Below are positions 7,978 to 15,891 of a stretch of 64,000 nt of DNA, in pieces. The notes under the pieces were generated by a model, which worked only from the letters and a program-made list of their open reading frames with translations, was not told where the DNA came from and searched no databases. Origin of the DNA: Prauserella marina (lineage in GTDB: Bacteria; Actinomycetota; Actinomycetes; Mycobacteriales; Pseudonocardiaceae); assembly GCF_002240355.1 (NCBI RefSeq), contig NZ_CP016353.1, positions 5,619,001 through 5,683,000 on the forward strand. Direction: 5' to 3'. How positions within the stretch are numbered: position 1 is the stretch's first letter; every line of letters begins with the position of its first letter. Both the position numbers and the translations under genes were made by a program.

Positions 7978-9228
7978 TCAGGCCGCCTGTAGGCCGTCAT
8001 CCGGCTCAGGCCGTCCGAACACCCCGTCGATGGCGACGCGGGCGCGCTCGTGGCTCGACGGCACGAGATGCGTGTAGGTCCGCAGGGTGAACCCGGGGTC
8101 GGCGTGCCCGAGGTAGTCGGCCAGCTCCTTGATGGACACTCCCTGTGACAGCAGCACCGACGCGTAGAAGTGCCGCAGCGCGTGCATCCCGTCCGCCCGA
8201 TTGCGGTACTGCACCCCGGCCGCCCGGAACGCGCCCCGCCACACGACCTTGGCGAACAGGTCACCGGGGTAAAGCCGCCCCTGCTCACCGGTGATCAGCA
8301 GCCGAACGGTGACCGGTTCCCCTTCCGGCTCCCGCCACGGCAACGTGACCGCGACAGCCGGGTACCGCTCCTCGTGGTCGCGGATCTCGGCGAGGACACT
8401 TGTCGACACGGGCGCGATCCGGGTCTTGCCTCCCTTCGGTGGCGCGAACACCAACGTCCGGTCGATGACCCGGATCTGTCGTTGGATGTGCACGGTCATG
8501 TCGTCCTCATCGACGTCATCCGGCGAGAAACCCAGAATCTCCCCTTGCCGAAGACCGAGCCCCGCACCGAGCGGCACGGTCACCGAGTAACGGCCCTCCA
8601 GACCGCCGCGCACGGTGCTCACGCGTTCTTCCGGCCACACCACGACTTTCGGACTCCGGCCGACCGGACGACGCACTGTCTTGGCCCGGCACGGGTTGTC
8701 CCGGATGAGCTTGTCCTCCACGGCGGAGTCCAGGACGCCGGACAGCGCCGTGAACAACACGAGTTTGTAGTTCTCGCTGAACTTCCGGCTGTCGAGGTAG
8801 CCCAGCCACTCGCGCACCGTGGACGGCTTGATGACCCCGATGCGGAGCTCACCGAAGCGTGGGTAGATCTGGCTTTCCAACCTACTGCGCAAGACGGCCC
8901 GCGTGGCGGCATCCGGCGACTGGCCCAGCAACCAGTTCTCGGCGACCTGCCGGAACTTCTTCCGCGCCGCCTGCGGGTCGACGTACTTGCCCTCCCGCTT
9001 GTCCGACTCCATCTCGATCAGGAAGTCCTCGGCCCGCGTCTTTTGCTTGTCCGGGAAGGACTTCGACCGTTCCTCACCGTCCGGGTCGAGGTAGCGCACC
9101 TTGTACCGCTTGCCCGTGCCGTACAACTCGGTGCGCTCCATGACCGGCCTGTTCCGCCCGTTGAGGCGAATCTTGCCCGTCTCCGGGTCGCGAGCTGGCC
9201 GGTACCAGCGGTCTTGGATGTGTCCCAT
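7978..9228 (-). CDS. int: Site-specific tyrosine recombinase (AICE integrase)
   Basis: The 416-aa protein has an N-terminal arm-binding part, a SAM-like core-binding domain (about residues 85-190) and the catalytic domain. Visible catalytic elements are the first Arg in GLGLRQGEIL, the beta-hairpin Lys in PPKGGKTR, HALRHFYAS (HxxR), LGHADPGF (second His) and the nucleophile Tyr in LRTYTHLV. It would integrate and, with Xis, excise the element at the repeats at 7794 and 17872. The ATG at 9226-9228 shares one base with the stop codon of the upstream xis-like gene, giving translational coupling. Confidence 0.95.
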   Translation of the reverse strand: MGHIQDRWYRPARDPETGKIRLNGRNRPVMERTELYGTGKRYKVRYLDPDGEERSKSFPDKQKTRAEDFLIEMESDKREGKYVDPQAARKKFRQVAENWLLGQSPDAATRAVLRSRLESQIYPRFGELRIGVIKPSTVREWLGYLDSRKFSENYKLVLFTALSGVLDSAVEDKLIRDNPCRAKTVRRPVGRSPKVVVWPEERVSTVRGGLEGRYSVTVPLGAGLGLRQGEILGFSPDDVDEDDMTVHIQRQIRVIDRTLVFAPPKGGKTRIAPVSTSVLAEIRDHEERYPAVAVTLPWREPEGEPVTVRLLITGEQGRLYPGDLFAKVVWRGAFRAAGVQYRNRADGMHALRHFYASVLLSQGVSIKELADYLGHADPGFTLRTYTHLVPSSHERARVAIDGVFGRPEPDDGLQAA

Positions 9229-9413
9229 CAGGCCGCCTCCGCCGGTTCATCCGCCCAGGCGCGCACCTTGGCGGGGTTGTAGCGGAGGTGGCGGCCGATC
9301 TTGCTGACGGGTGGTCCTTCTCCGCGCCATTTCCATTGGTAGAGGGTTTTGACCGGTACGCCGAGGTAGTCGGAGACGTCCTCGATGGTCCACAAAGGTT
9401 CGATTGCTCTCAA
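9228..9413 (-). CDS. xis: Excisionase-like MerR/HTH_17 DNA-binding protein
   Basis: A 61-aa protein with a single winged-helix DNA-binding domain: WTIEDVSDYLGVPVKTLYQW followed by GRHLRYNPAKVRAW, the typical pattern of AICE excisionases. TTG 9413 is taken as start because AGGGGA lies 7 nt upstream and the residues before the domain fit; no ATG is available. It overlaps the integrase start by one base, so both are made from one mRNA. It probably bends the att DNA to favour excision. Confidence 0.88.
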   Translation of the reverse strand: MRAIEPLWTIEDVSDYLGVPVKTLYQWKWRGEGPPVSKIGRHLRYNPAKVRAWADEPAEAA

Positions 9414-9431
9414 GTAGTTTCCCCTGGTGGT

Positions 9432-11078
9432 TCAGGCTGCGAGTGGAGTTGCCGAAGTTTGGGGGTGTTGGCCTGGTGGTGGTTGTGCGGCGAGTAGGGC
9501 TCGGTCGTATTCGGCGCGCCAGGTGATGCGTTCGGCGATGGCCCGCATGAGCAGATGCGCCCTCGGCGGCACCTGCTGGTCACCGGGCGCGACCTTGCGC
9601 CAGATCAGCCGGGAGGTGTCGCGTTCGGGTTTCTCGATGCCGACTGAGGCGAGCATGTCCCGCACGAAGCGTTTGCGGTCGGCTTTGTGATCAGCCAGCG
9701 ACTTCCCCGACCACTTCCGCGACACCAGCACCCGCCGTCCGGGCAGCCCAAGCGTGGAACGCCGATGCGCCCGCCCCTTGCACCGTCCCGGGGTGGTTTT
9801 CGCATTGGCACCCAAGGGTTGGATGCCGTAGAGCAGCCACACCGCACACCGAGGCGAACACGGCGTGATCGACAGTTCCGCGTGCAACCGGTCGTGGTGA
9901 TCCCGCTGCCTGATGCTCGTGGCCTCGACGACCTCACCAGTCGACTTGGTGAGGTACTTGGTCAGATAGCCGATGTGCCGTCCGGCTTCTTCGGTGTCGC
10001 CGAGGATGCCCTTGGAGTGCACCTGCCGCCCGAAGCGCACCACATGCGCCGGTTCCTCCACCTCCTCGACGGCCTGATACCACCCGGTCAGGGGCCGCCC
10101 TGTGTCTGGGTCCACAAAGGAGCCTGTGCGGAAGTCCCACACGGGTATCTGGTCACCGTCATAAACCAGCCGATCATGGTTGGGCCACCAGACCTGGTGA
10201 TAGGTGGCCGCCGTGACCAGCCGGATGACCTCGTGCGAAATCGCCCCACGGATGGCGGTGTGCAGGTGGGGTGCTGCGCGTTTCTGGGGTTCGACGGTGG
10301 CGAAGTACTGCACATCCCAGCCCACGACGCGGCGCAGGTTCTGCCACCACCGATCCACCAACGACGAGAAATGCACCGCATCCCGCGCCGCCCGCCGATA
10401 GTCATAGCTACCCGAATCCACCGGAGTGCCGTCCTCACGCACCCGGCCGTAGGTGTCACAGGTCAGCGTGACAAACATCGAGGGCCGGAACCTGCCCGCG
10501 AACTCCCGCCCGACCGTGGTCTTGGCGACCTTCCTTGTCGGCAAGTCGGGAGCGTCCTGCCGCCGCTTCGTGGAGCGCTTCGTGGGCTGCTTGGCCGGAA
10601 GCTCCGGTGAGGGCAGACGGCCGCGCATCCCGAGGGCGCGCAATTCATCGTCAACACCCCGAATCTCCTCCCGTAGCTCCTCGGCATCGCATTCGGCGCC
10701 GTCGCCGAGTGCCTGCTGGTAGGCACGGACGAGGTCGGCGCGGAACTCCATCAACTCCGTCTGCGCCTGGCTGGGCGATTCCGCGGTGAAGTCCGGTTCC
10801 TCGGTCAGGTGCCAGCCTTCGCGGCATTGGGTTTGCCGCAACGCTTTCGCCTTCTTCGCACACGGCAGGCACACGGATTCGACCGTCGAGCCACACGGTA
10901 CGGCGACGTAGCGCAGTTCGCCGGTGTCCGGATCACCCACCTCCATCGTGAACGGCCGCACACACACCCCGTGCTTCTCCGCCGTCGCCTTGATGACATC
11001 CGCCGACAGCGGTTGCCGCATCCTCTGCGCACGAGTTTGTCCCGCAACATCAGCGGGGAACGAAGCGACCTCGGTCAT
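9432..11078 (-). CDS. repSA: AICE replication initiator protein (RepSA/RepAM type)
   Basis: A 548-aa basic protein that resembles rolling-circle initiators of pSAM2-like elements. Two Cys pairs near residues 68-95 (VPCGSTVESVCLPCAKK) suggest a zinc-binding head. The HUH-like metal motif is seen as APHLHTAIRG around the middle, and a candidate nucleophile Tyr lies in GYLTKYLTKS. It would nick the excised circle at its origin to allow replication before transfer. Its ATG (11076-11078) overlaps the tra stop codon as ATGA, so both genes are coupled. The gap to xis is only 18 bp, giving one long minus-strand operon from the tra region to int. Confidence 0.88.
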   Translation of the reverse strand: MTEVASFPADVAGQTRAQRMRQPLSADVIKATAEKHGVCVRPFTMEVGDPDTGELRYVAVPCGSTVESVCLPCAKKAKALRQTQCREGWHLTEEPDFTAESPSQAQTELMEFRADLVRAYQQALGDGAECDAEELREEIRGVDDELRALGMRGRLPSPELPAKQPTKRSTKRRQDAPDLPTRKVAKTTVGREFAGRFRPSMFVTLTCDTYGRVREDGTPVDSGSYDYRRAARDAVHFSSLVDRWWQNLRRVVGWDVQYFATVEPQKRAAPHLHTAIRGAISHEVIRLVTAATYHQVWWPNHDRLVYDGDQIPVWDFRTGSFVDPDTGRPLTGWYQAVEEVEEPAHVVRFGRQVHSKGILGDTEEAGRHIGYLTKYLTKSTGEVVEATSIRQRDHHDRLHAELSITPCSPRCAVWLLYGIQPLGANAKTTPGRCKGRAHRRSTLGLPGRRVLVSRKWSGKSLADHKADRKRFVRDMLASVGIEKPERDTSRLIWRKVAPGDQQVPPRAHLLMRAIAERITWRAEYDRALLAAQPPPGQHPQTSATPLAA

Positions 11079-12574
11079 GCCGCAGCACCCCCGCTCTGCA
11101 TCCCGTCCTGTGTTGCAGGGAAGGGCAGGACGTCAGCACGGTGGACCGGTATCCCGGTCACATACGTCACCAGCTCATCCAAGTTGCTGTCGGTGACATG
11201 GAAAGCCCGCGCCCGAAACGGTTCCCGCCGACCGTCTTCCTTCGCCCACCCCACGCCAGGGGTGTGTTCGGAAATCTCGTGCGCGGTGGCGCCCCGCTCC
11301 CGGACACCATCCCCAAGAACCATGTCCACCTGTGCCTTCTCATCGCAGCGCATCGCGATCCGGGTGGAGAACAGATGCCGGAACGACACAACCTCCTTAC
11401 GCGGATCCTGAAGTAGCCCGAGGACGCAGACACCGGGCGCGCGGCCCTGACTGGTGATCGTTTGCACGGCCCGATTGGCGCGCTCGCGGAGGTTCTTGTC
11501 GGTTTGGTAGGCGATCACATCCGCCAACTCATCCACCACGAGGAGAATGAACGGGTCCCCCGTCTCCGGGGTCCACGCCCGCAACCTGCCCCGATATCGC
11601 GACGCGCGTTCCTTCACCGTGGCCGCGATCTCCTCCAACAACGCCACGGCATCCGGGCCGTTGTCGAACACCACCCGGCCAAACACCTCCGGCGCCTGAC
11701 CCAGTTCCATACCACCCTTCGGGTCAATCCCCGCAAGCCGCACCCTGCCTGAGCGGATCAGCGGGACCAAAGCCCACACGATCGACCACAACAACGAACC
11801 CTTACCCGCACCCGACACCCCCACCGTCAGTACGTGGGTGCCCAACAGCCGCAGCCGCCACGGCTTACCCGTCTCCGTTTGCCCGACCGTCACGCGCTTG
11901 AGATCCACACTGGCCGCATCGTCGGCAAGCCCGGGCGCGGGAACCGGCCGCACGAGCGGATCACGATGCACCAAATCCAATTCCAGCCGACCCGGTTTCA
12001 ACACCCGCACCCGACACGAGCGGGCCTTGAACGCATGCGCGAGGCCGGAGGCGTGTAGCTCCCACTGCTCCGGAGCCTGCCCCTTCACCATCCGCACCCG
12101 AACCCGGTCCCGCCAACCCTCAGCACGAACCCGACCAAGCTTCGGCCGGTATTCCTTGCCACGACTGGTCTTCACCAAATCCGACAGCCGCATCACCATC
12201 CGCCACTGACACCCATACACCGACAACCGCCGAAACTCCGTACGCGGCTGCGGGACCACGAACCGACCAAACGACAAGGGATGCCGCCACCGCCACAACC
12301 CCAGCACCACAACCACGGCCAGCAACGTGAAAGCCAGCACCCACCAACCAGCAGCCGCCTGAACCCAACCCACCAGCACCGCCACCGCGACCGTCAGCGG
12401 ATACCGCACCACCACCCGACCAAGCTGGAACAACAGCCAGCACACGAGCCAGGTGAGCACGACGGGCGAGATGATGACCTTGACCCAGCGCGGAAGGAGA
12501 GTCCACCACGGCAGCCGAGGCCGCGCGATCTCCAGCGGTGCCGGGTCGACCCACCGCGAACCGTGAACGCTCAT
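11075..12574 (-). CDS. tra: FtsK/SpoIIIE-type DNA translocase, AICE transfer protein
   Basis: The 499-aa protein has two membrane-spanning stretches near residues 33-95 (VIISPVVLTWLVCWLLF and AGWWVLAFTLLAVVVVLGLW) and then an FtsK-like ATPase domain: Walker A in VGVSGAGKGSLLW, Walker B in FILLVVDELADV, and a GRAPGVCVLGLLQ arginine-finger region. In AICEs this one protein moves double-stranded DNA between mycelia. ATG 12574 is chosen because it overlaps the stop codon of the 39-aa zinc protein (ATGA) and gives the usual MSVHGSRW start; the frame is open further upstream but overlaps that small gene. Confidence 0.9.
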   Translation of the reverse strand: MSVHGSRWVDPAPLEIARPRLPWWTLLPRWVKVIISPVVLTWLVCWLLFQLGRVVVRYPLTVAVAVLVGWVQAAAGWWVLAFTLLAVVVVLGLWRWRHPLSFGRFVVPQPRTEFRRLSVYGCQWRMVMRLSDLVKTSRGKEYRPKLGRVRAEGWRDRVRVRMVKGQAPEQWELHASGLAHAFKARSCRVRVLKPGRLELDLVHRDPLVRPVPAPGLADDAASVDLKRVTVGQTETGKPWRLRLLGTHVLTVGVSGAGKGSLLWSIVWALVPLIRSGRVRLAGIDPKGGMELGQAPEVFGRVVFDNGPDAVALLEEIAATVKERASRYRGRLRAWTPETGDPFILLVVDELADVIAYQTDKNLRERANRAVQTITSQGRAPGVCVLGLLQDPRKEVVSFRHLFSTRIAMRCDEKAQVDMVLGDGVRERGATAHEISEHTPGVGWAKEDGRREPFRARAFHVTDSNLDELVTYVTGIPVHRADVLPFPATQDGMQSGGAAA

Positions 12575-12690
12575 CGAGCCCCACCCCGCCCCCTGGTCGG
12601 GACGTCGAGGGGAAGTCGACCAGCGCAGGCCGCGCACTCCTTGTCTCCAACAGCAAGCCGGGCGAACCGCTTGCATGATTCGCATCGCAT
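12571..12690 (-). CDS. 39-aa CxxC...CxxC zinc-ribbon protein upstream of tra
   Basis: A short frame from ATG 12690 to TGA 12571 encodes 39 residues beginning MRCESCKRFARLAVGDKEC and containing a second CAAC. Two CxxC pairs 12 residues apart are the spacing of a small zinc ribbon. The stop codon overlaps the tra ATG (ATGA), the same coupling used throughout this operon. No strong ribosome site precedes it, and the tra frame is also open here, so this remains a prediction. Small Cys-rich proteins before tra are common in AICEs. Confidence 0.6.
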   Translation of the reverse strand: MRCESCKRFARLAVGDKECAACAGRLPLDVPTRGRGGAR

Positions 12691-12918
12691 CCGGGTGACC
12701 CGGGTTGACACCGATCCCTGATCGTTGTCTATCGTTACCAATGTCTACTCCGTCTGGTGTGGACAGCGCAGAAGCGGCAAGGTTGGTAGCCAGGTTCCGC
12801 TTCTGCGCCTTACGTTTCAAAGTTCCGTTGCCAGGACGTGCTTCATCGCCACACGACCCGGCGTGCGTTAAATGTCTAAAATAGACTTCGTCGTTGACCT
12901 TTTCGATTTCTTGGTCTA
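12691..12918. promoter_or_regulatory. Non-coding gap before the tra-rep-xis-int operon, with repeated TGTCTA motifs
   Basis: No gene is seen in these 228 bp. They contain TGTCTA at 12726, 12742 and 12873, the last forming an inverted repeat GTCTA-AAA-TAGAC (12874-12886), plus a GGTCTA at 12914. The region is AT-richer than its surroundings and lies immediately upstream of the transfer operon, so a transfer repressor (KorSA-like) could bind here. This is inference. Confidence 0.4.
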
Positions 12919-13191
12919 CTACCGTTGCGTCAACTCCTCCGCTTTCCGCCGCTCACGCTCTGCCCAATACAGCGCCTCGTGGTGGTGGCCTCGGTCGGTC
13001 TCCGCGACCGCCGCGTACACCGCCGCACTGCGCCGGTAGAACTCTTGCCGAGCCGCAGACGAAGCACCCTCACTGGGAACCAGCGCACCAAGCGCCTCGT
13101 GCGCCTGCCTTAACGTGCGCGCCTGCTTCGCCAGTCGCCACCCTTTCTGACTCAACGATTCACCACCGTTACTCCTGCCCATTACGCTCAC
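12919..13191 (-). CDS. Hypothetical AICE protein, 90 aa
   Basis: A small charged helical protein ending in ALYWAERERRKAEELTQR; no known domain recognised. GTG 13191 is chosen because it overlaps the stop codon of the preceding gene (GTGA); ATG 13182 is the alternative. It belongs to a three-gene minus-strand cluster (13505, 13191, 14008) of accessory proteins upstream of tra. Position fits a mating-pair or spread-type accessory protein, but nothing in the sequence proves it. Confidence 0.62.
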   Translation of the reverse strand: MSVMGRSNGGESLSQKGWRLAKQARTLRQAHEALGALVPSEGASSAARQEFYRRSAAVYAAVAETDRGHHHEALYWAERERRKAEELTQR

Positions 13192-13505
13192 CCGCGTCGA
13201 CGAGTGCCAGCCCGCTGAGGTGGACGCATCGATGCCATTCCGCACGAACGAGCGGAACGGGCCTGCCAGTCCTGCGCCTGTTCTTCGAACGCCTGCGCCG
13301 CCGACTCCAACGCCGCCAACATCCACCAGGACAGCTCCGCATGACCAGCGAGCCCGCGCCAGGCCACCGCGACGGCCCAGGAAGCCGAGGCCATCTCCTG
13401 AGCCGTCGCCGCGTCCACCTCACGAGTCCGAGCCGCCAGGTCCGAAGCCGCGCCATAACGCCGGTACGCCTCTTCCCAAGCCCGGACCAACTTCTTCGCC
13501 ACCAT
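13188..13505 (-). CDS. Hypothetical AICE protein, 105 aa
   Basis: A mostly helical, Ala-rich protein (KKLVRAWEEAYRRYGAASDL, then a Trp-rich stretch AVAWRGLAGHAELSWWML). No recognised family. ATG 13505 follows GGAGG with good spacing; a GTG lies one codon upstream. Its stop codon overlaps the next gene's GTG by 4 bp, and it is 32 bp downstream of the 13538-14008 gene, so the three form one operon. Confidence 0.65.
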   Translation of the reverse strand: MVAKKLVRAWEEAYRRYGAASDLAARTREVDAATAQEMASASWAVAVAWRGLAGHAELSWWMLAALESAAQAFEEQAQDWQARSARSCGMASMRPPQRAGTRRRG

Positions 13506-13537
13506 CACGACGCCTCCAGTCAGGCGCTACCGCGCGC

Positions 13538-14008
13538 TCACGCGGCCTTGACGGTGGACTCGCCCGCCGAAGCGGACGACTTCCCGGACTGAGCCGATCG
13601 ACCACCACCGGAAGTGGCGCTCTTGAAGCTGGTCGCCCGGAACACATAGGACTGGTACTTGAACTCGCCGTTCCCTGCCACGCGCGGTTCTGCGGTCAGC
13701 CCGGCCAGTTCGATCGGCCGCATACCCGGCAGCGCCTCCGACGTCGTCGGCACCGGCTGCACATCAGCCAGCAACGTGACCTCGTAGGACGCCCGCTTGG
13801 CGTTCGGCTCGGTCGGGTCGGTGACCGTGACCTTCCACTGCCGCTTTCCGGTCAGCTCATCGATGCGCTGCCGAGTGGGCTTGCCCATCGCACGGTCCTC
13901 GCGCGACTGGTACTCGTTGTCCGGCGACACCTCACCGACCATCACCAGCCCCTGCGGAAACGCGTCATCGAACTCGATCGGGAATCGGTACCCCTTGGGG
14001 ATAGCCAT
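13538..14008 (-). CDS. AICE-conserved hypothetical protein, 156 aa
   Basis: The protein begins MAIPKGYRFPIEFDDAFPQG and looks like a compact beta-rich domain over about residues 1-130, followed by a Ser/Gly/Ala/Lys-rich tail. ATG 14008 follows an AAAGGG site. I do not recognise an enzymatic motif. It is the first gene of the minus-strand accessory cluster and divergent from the regulator at 14200, so its promoter lies in 14009-14199. Proteins of this sort are recurrent in AICEs near rep and tra, which suggests a role in replication or transfer. Confidence 0.65.
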   Translation of the reverse strand: MAIPKGYRFPIEFDDAFPQGLVMVGEVSPDNEYQSREDRAMGKPTRQRIDELTGKRQWKVTVTDPTEPNAKRASYEVTLLADVQPVPTTSEALPGMRPIELAGLTAEPRVAGNGEFKYQSYVFRATSFKSATSGGGRSAQSGKSSASAGESTVKAA

Positions 14009-14199
14009 AGCTGTTGGAACCCTTTCCTCATCCGTCCGGCCGCACGGTTCGGCGGCACACTCCTAGATTCGGCCAGATGTGGGTCCCGTCACGACACCGC
14101 GCATGTCGCGTCTCGAACTTCTGACACTCACCGTGTCTCGTCTTTGTCTCATCCGAGTGGTACGGTCGTCTCCTCACCGACGTCACGGGGGTTGAGTCG
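14009..14199. promoter_or_regulatory. Divergent promoter region inside the AICE
   Basis: This 191-bp gap separates the leftward transfer/replication genes from the rightward regulator gene. It contains a pair of TGTCTC motifs (14131 and 14143) and a possible -10 TACGGT (14161-14166) for the regulator. The layout is that of a regulatory switch, but no clear operator symmetry was found. Confidence 0.4.
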
Positions 14200-15081
14200 A
14201 TGGCCGACAAGCCGATCGTGCTGAAAGTCCTATTGCGACAGAAGCACCTGCAAGGGCACCGCGCGTTCTGCAAGGAGTACGACAAACTCGCGAAGCAGAT
14301 CGAGCCCGATCTCGTAGGGAGCTGGCCGAGCAAGGCGCAGTTCTACCGCTGGCTCTCGCGCGACATTCAGGGACTGCCGTACGCGCATCACTGCCGGATT
14401 CTGGAAGCAATGTTGCCGGGGTGGACCGCCGAACAGCTGTTCCAGGAGCACACGGGCGGTATCGAATTCGTACCCGAACCCCCGAACTCCGCCAGCACGG
14501 GCCGCCCGGCGAAGCCACCGCAGCCCACCATGCAGGGCATGGCCGACGTGACCGCCGTGTTCCCGAGTCGACCAGCGTTCTCGCACGAGATTCCACCGCA
14601 CAAGCTCTTCGACAGCGCCGAGCAGATCAACATGGTCGGCCTGTCGCTCAACCTCTTGTGCCAGAGCTACCCAGACCGATCCCTGCTCGACCTCCTCGAG
14701 TCCGGAACCGTGGTCCAGTGCCTGTTCCTCTCTCCGGACGGGCGATACATCAAGGAACGCGAGCAGGAGGAGGCACATCCCCAGGGAGTGCTCTCGACGC
14801 TGACCACGCTGAACATCCAGACGCTGCAACGCCTGCACGGCAAGCTCTCGCCGGAGGCACGCGGAAACCTGCGCATCCGCACCTACGACGAGGCCGTCCG
14901 GTTCAACATCACCGTGGTCGATGACGCGACCTGTGTCGTGCAGCCCTACCTACCGGATGCTCGGGGAGTGGAGTCCCCGACGCTGGTGATCGAGAAGCAG
15001 CCGGGACCGCCGGGCCTGTTCGAAACGTTTTCGCAGGTGTTCGAGTCGATGTGGGCACGCAGTACGGAGGTCGCCACGTGA
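14200..15081 (+). CDS. AICE regulator: N-terminal HTH-like domain plus DUF5919/PLD-like C-terminal domain
   Basis: The 293-aa protein has a putative DNA-binding domain over the first about 80 residues (SKAQFYRWLSRDIQGLPYAH, with HHCRILEAML) and a proline-rich linker around 90-110. The C-terminal domain (about 130-275, SGTVVQCLFLSPDGRYIKE and RTYDEAVRFNITVVDD) resembles the DUF5919 domain found in actinomycete regulators. Such genes recur in AICEs together with a small hydrolase gene. The stop codon overlaps the GTG of the next gene (GTGA), so regulator and phosphatase-like enzyme are made together. It may control excision and transfer of the element. Confidence 0.65.
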   Translation: MADKPIVLKVLLRQKHLQGHRAFCKEYDKLAKQIEPDLVGSWPSKAQFYRWLSRDIQGLPYAHHCRILEAMLPGWTAEQLFQEHTGGIEFVPEPPNSASTGRPAKPPQPTMQGMADVTAVFPSRPAFSHEIPPHKLFDSAEQINMVGLSLNLLCQSYPDRSLLDLLESGTVVQCLFLSPDGRYIKEREQEEAHPQGVLSTLTTLNIQTLQRLHGKLSPEARGNLRIRTYDEAVRFNITVVDDATCVVQPYLPDARGVESPTLVIEKQPGPPGLFETFSQVFESMWARSTEVAT

Positions 15082-15875
15082 AGGACCTGAATGCCTTGCT
15101 CGCGATCGCACAGGAAGCCGCGAACATCGGTGCGAAGCTCATGACGACCTCAGCGCCGGGAACCGTTCGCGCCAAGGGTGACCGCGACTATGTGACCGAG
15201 CTGGACATCAAGATCCAGCACGAGATCCAGGACCATTTACGCCGCGCGACCCCGGATATCGACTTCCTCGGCGAGGAAGAAGGCGGGGGCACGATCGATG
15301 AGAGCACCGAGCACGTGTGGGCGCTCGATCCGATCGACGGCACCTCGAACTTCGCCCACGGCATTCCGCTCTGTGCGACCTCGCTAGCCCTGGTCCACCG
15401 AGGCGAGCCCGTAGTGGGTGTCATCGTCGCGCCGTTCCTGAACCTGCGCTATCACGCCACCAAGGGCGGCGGAGCGTACTGCAACGACAAGCCCATCCAC
15501 GCCAGCGAGACCACCGACCTCAGCCGCGCCATCGTCTCAATCGGCGACTACGCCACCGGGCCCGGAGCCGAGGAGAAGAACCGCCGCCGCTTCGCTGTCA
15601 CGCAGGCGTTGGCCGAGAACGTCGAGCGGGTGCGCATGTTCGGTGCGGCGTCGTTGGATCTCGCCTGGGTGGCCGAAGGCCGCACGGACGCATGCGTGAT
15701 AATGTCCAATAAGCCGTGGGATATGGCATCCGGCGGATTACTCGCACGCGAGTCATCCGCATCGATTACGGATATAGACGGGTTGCCACACGACTTCAAA
15801 TCGCGAACAGTTGTCGCAACAACGGGCCACCTCAAGAGACCACTGGTTTCTATTTTTGGAAACCCTAATATATGA
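15078..15875 (+). CDS. Inositol monophosphatase family protein carried by the AICE
   Basis: The 265-aa protein has the FIG/IMPase metal-binding set: FLGEEEGGG (about residue 65), WALDPIDGTSNFAHGIP (the DPIDGT motif, about 90) and KPWDMASGG (about 215). The family hydrolyses small sugar, inositol or nucleotide phosphates using Mg2+. GTG 15078 is chosen because GGAGG stands just upstream and it overlaps the regulator stop codon; ATG 15051 is the alternative. Base composition drops in the last about 170 bases, where codons become AT-rich, a sign that cargo was joined here. Substrate unknown; the coupling suggests a signal-molecule role in element control. Confidence 0.87.
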   Translation: MKDLNALLAIAQEAANIGAKLMTTSAPGTVRAKGDRDYVTELDIKIQHEIQDHLRRATPDIDFLGEEEGGGTIDESTEHVWALDPIDGTSNFAHGIPLCATSLALVHRGEPVVGVIVAPFLNLRYHATKGGGAYCNDKPIHASETTDLSRAIVSIGDYATGPGAEEKNRRRFAVTQALAENVERVRMFGAASLDLAWVAEGRTDACVIMSNKPWDMASGGLLARESSASITDIDGLPHDFKSRTVVATTGHLKRPLVSIFGNPNI

Positions 15876-15891
15876 ACCCGGAATGGGCAGA

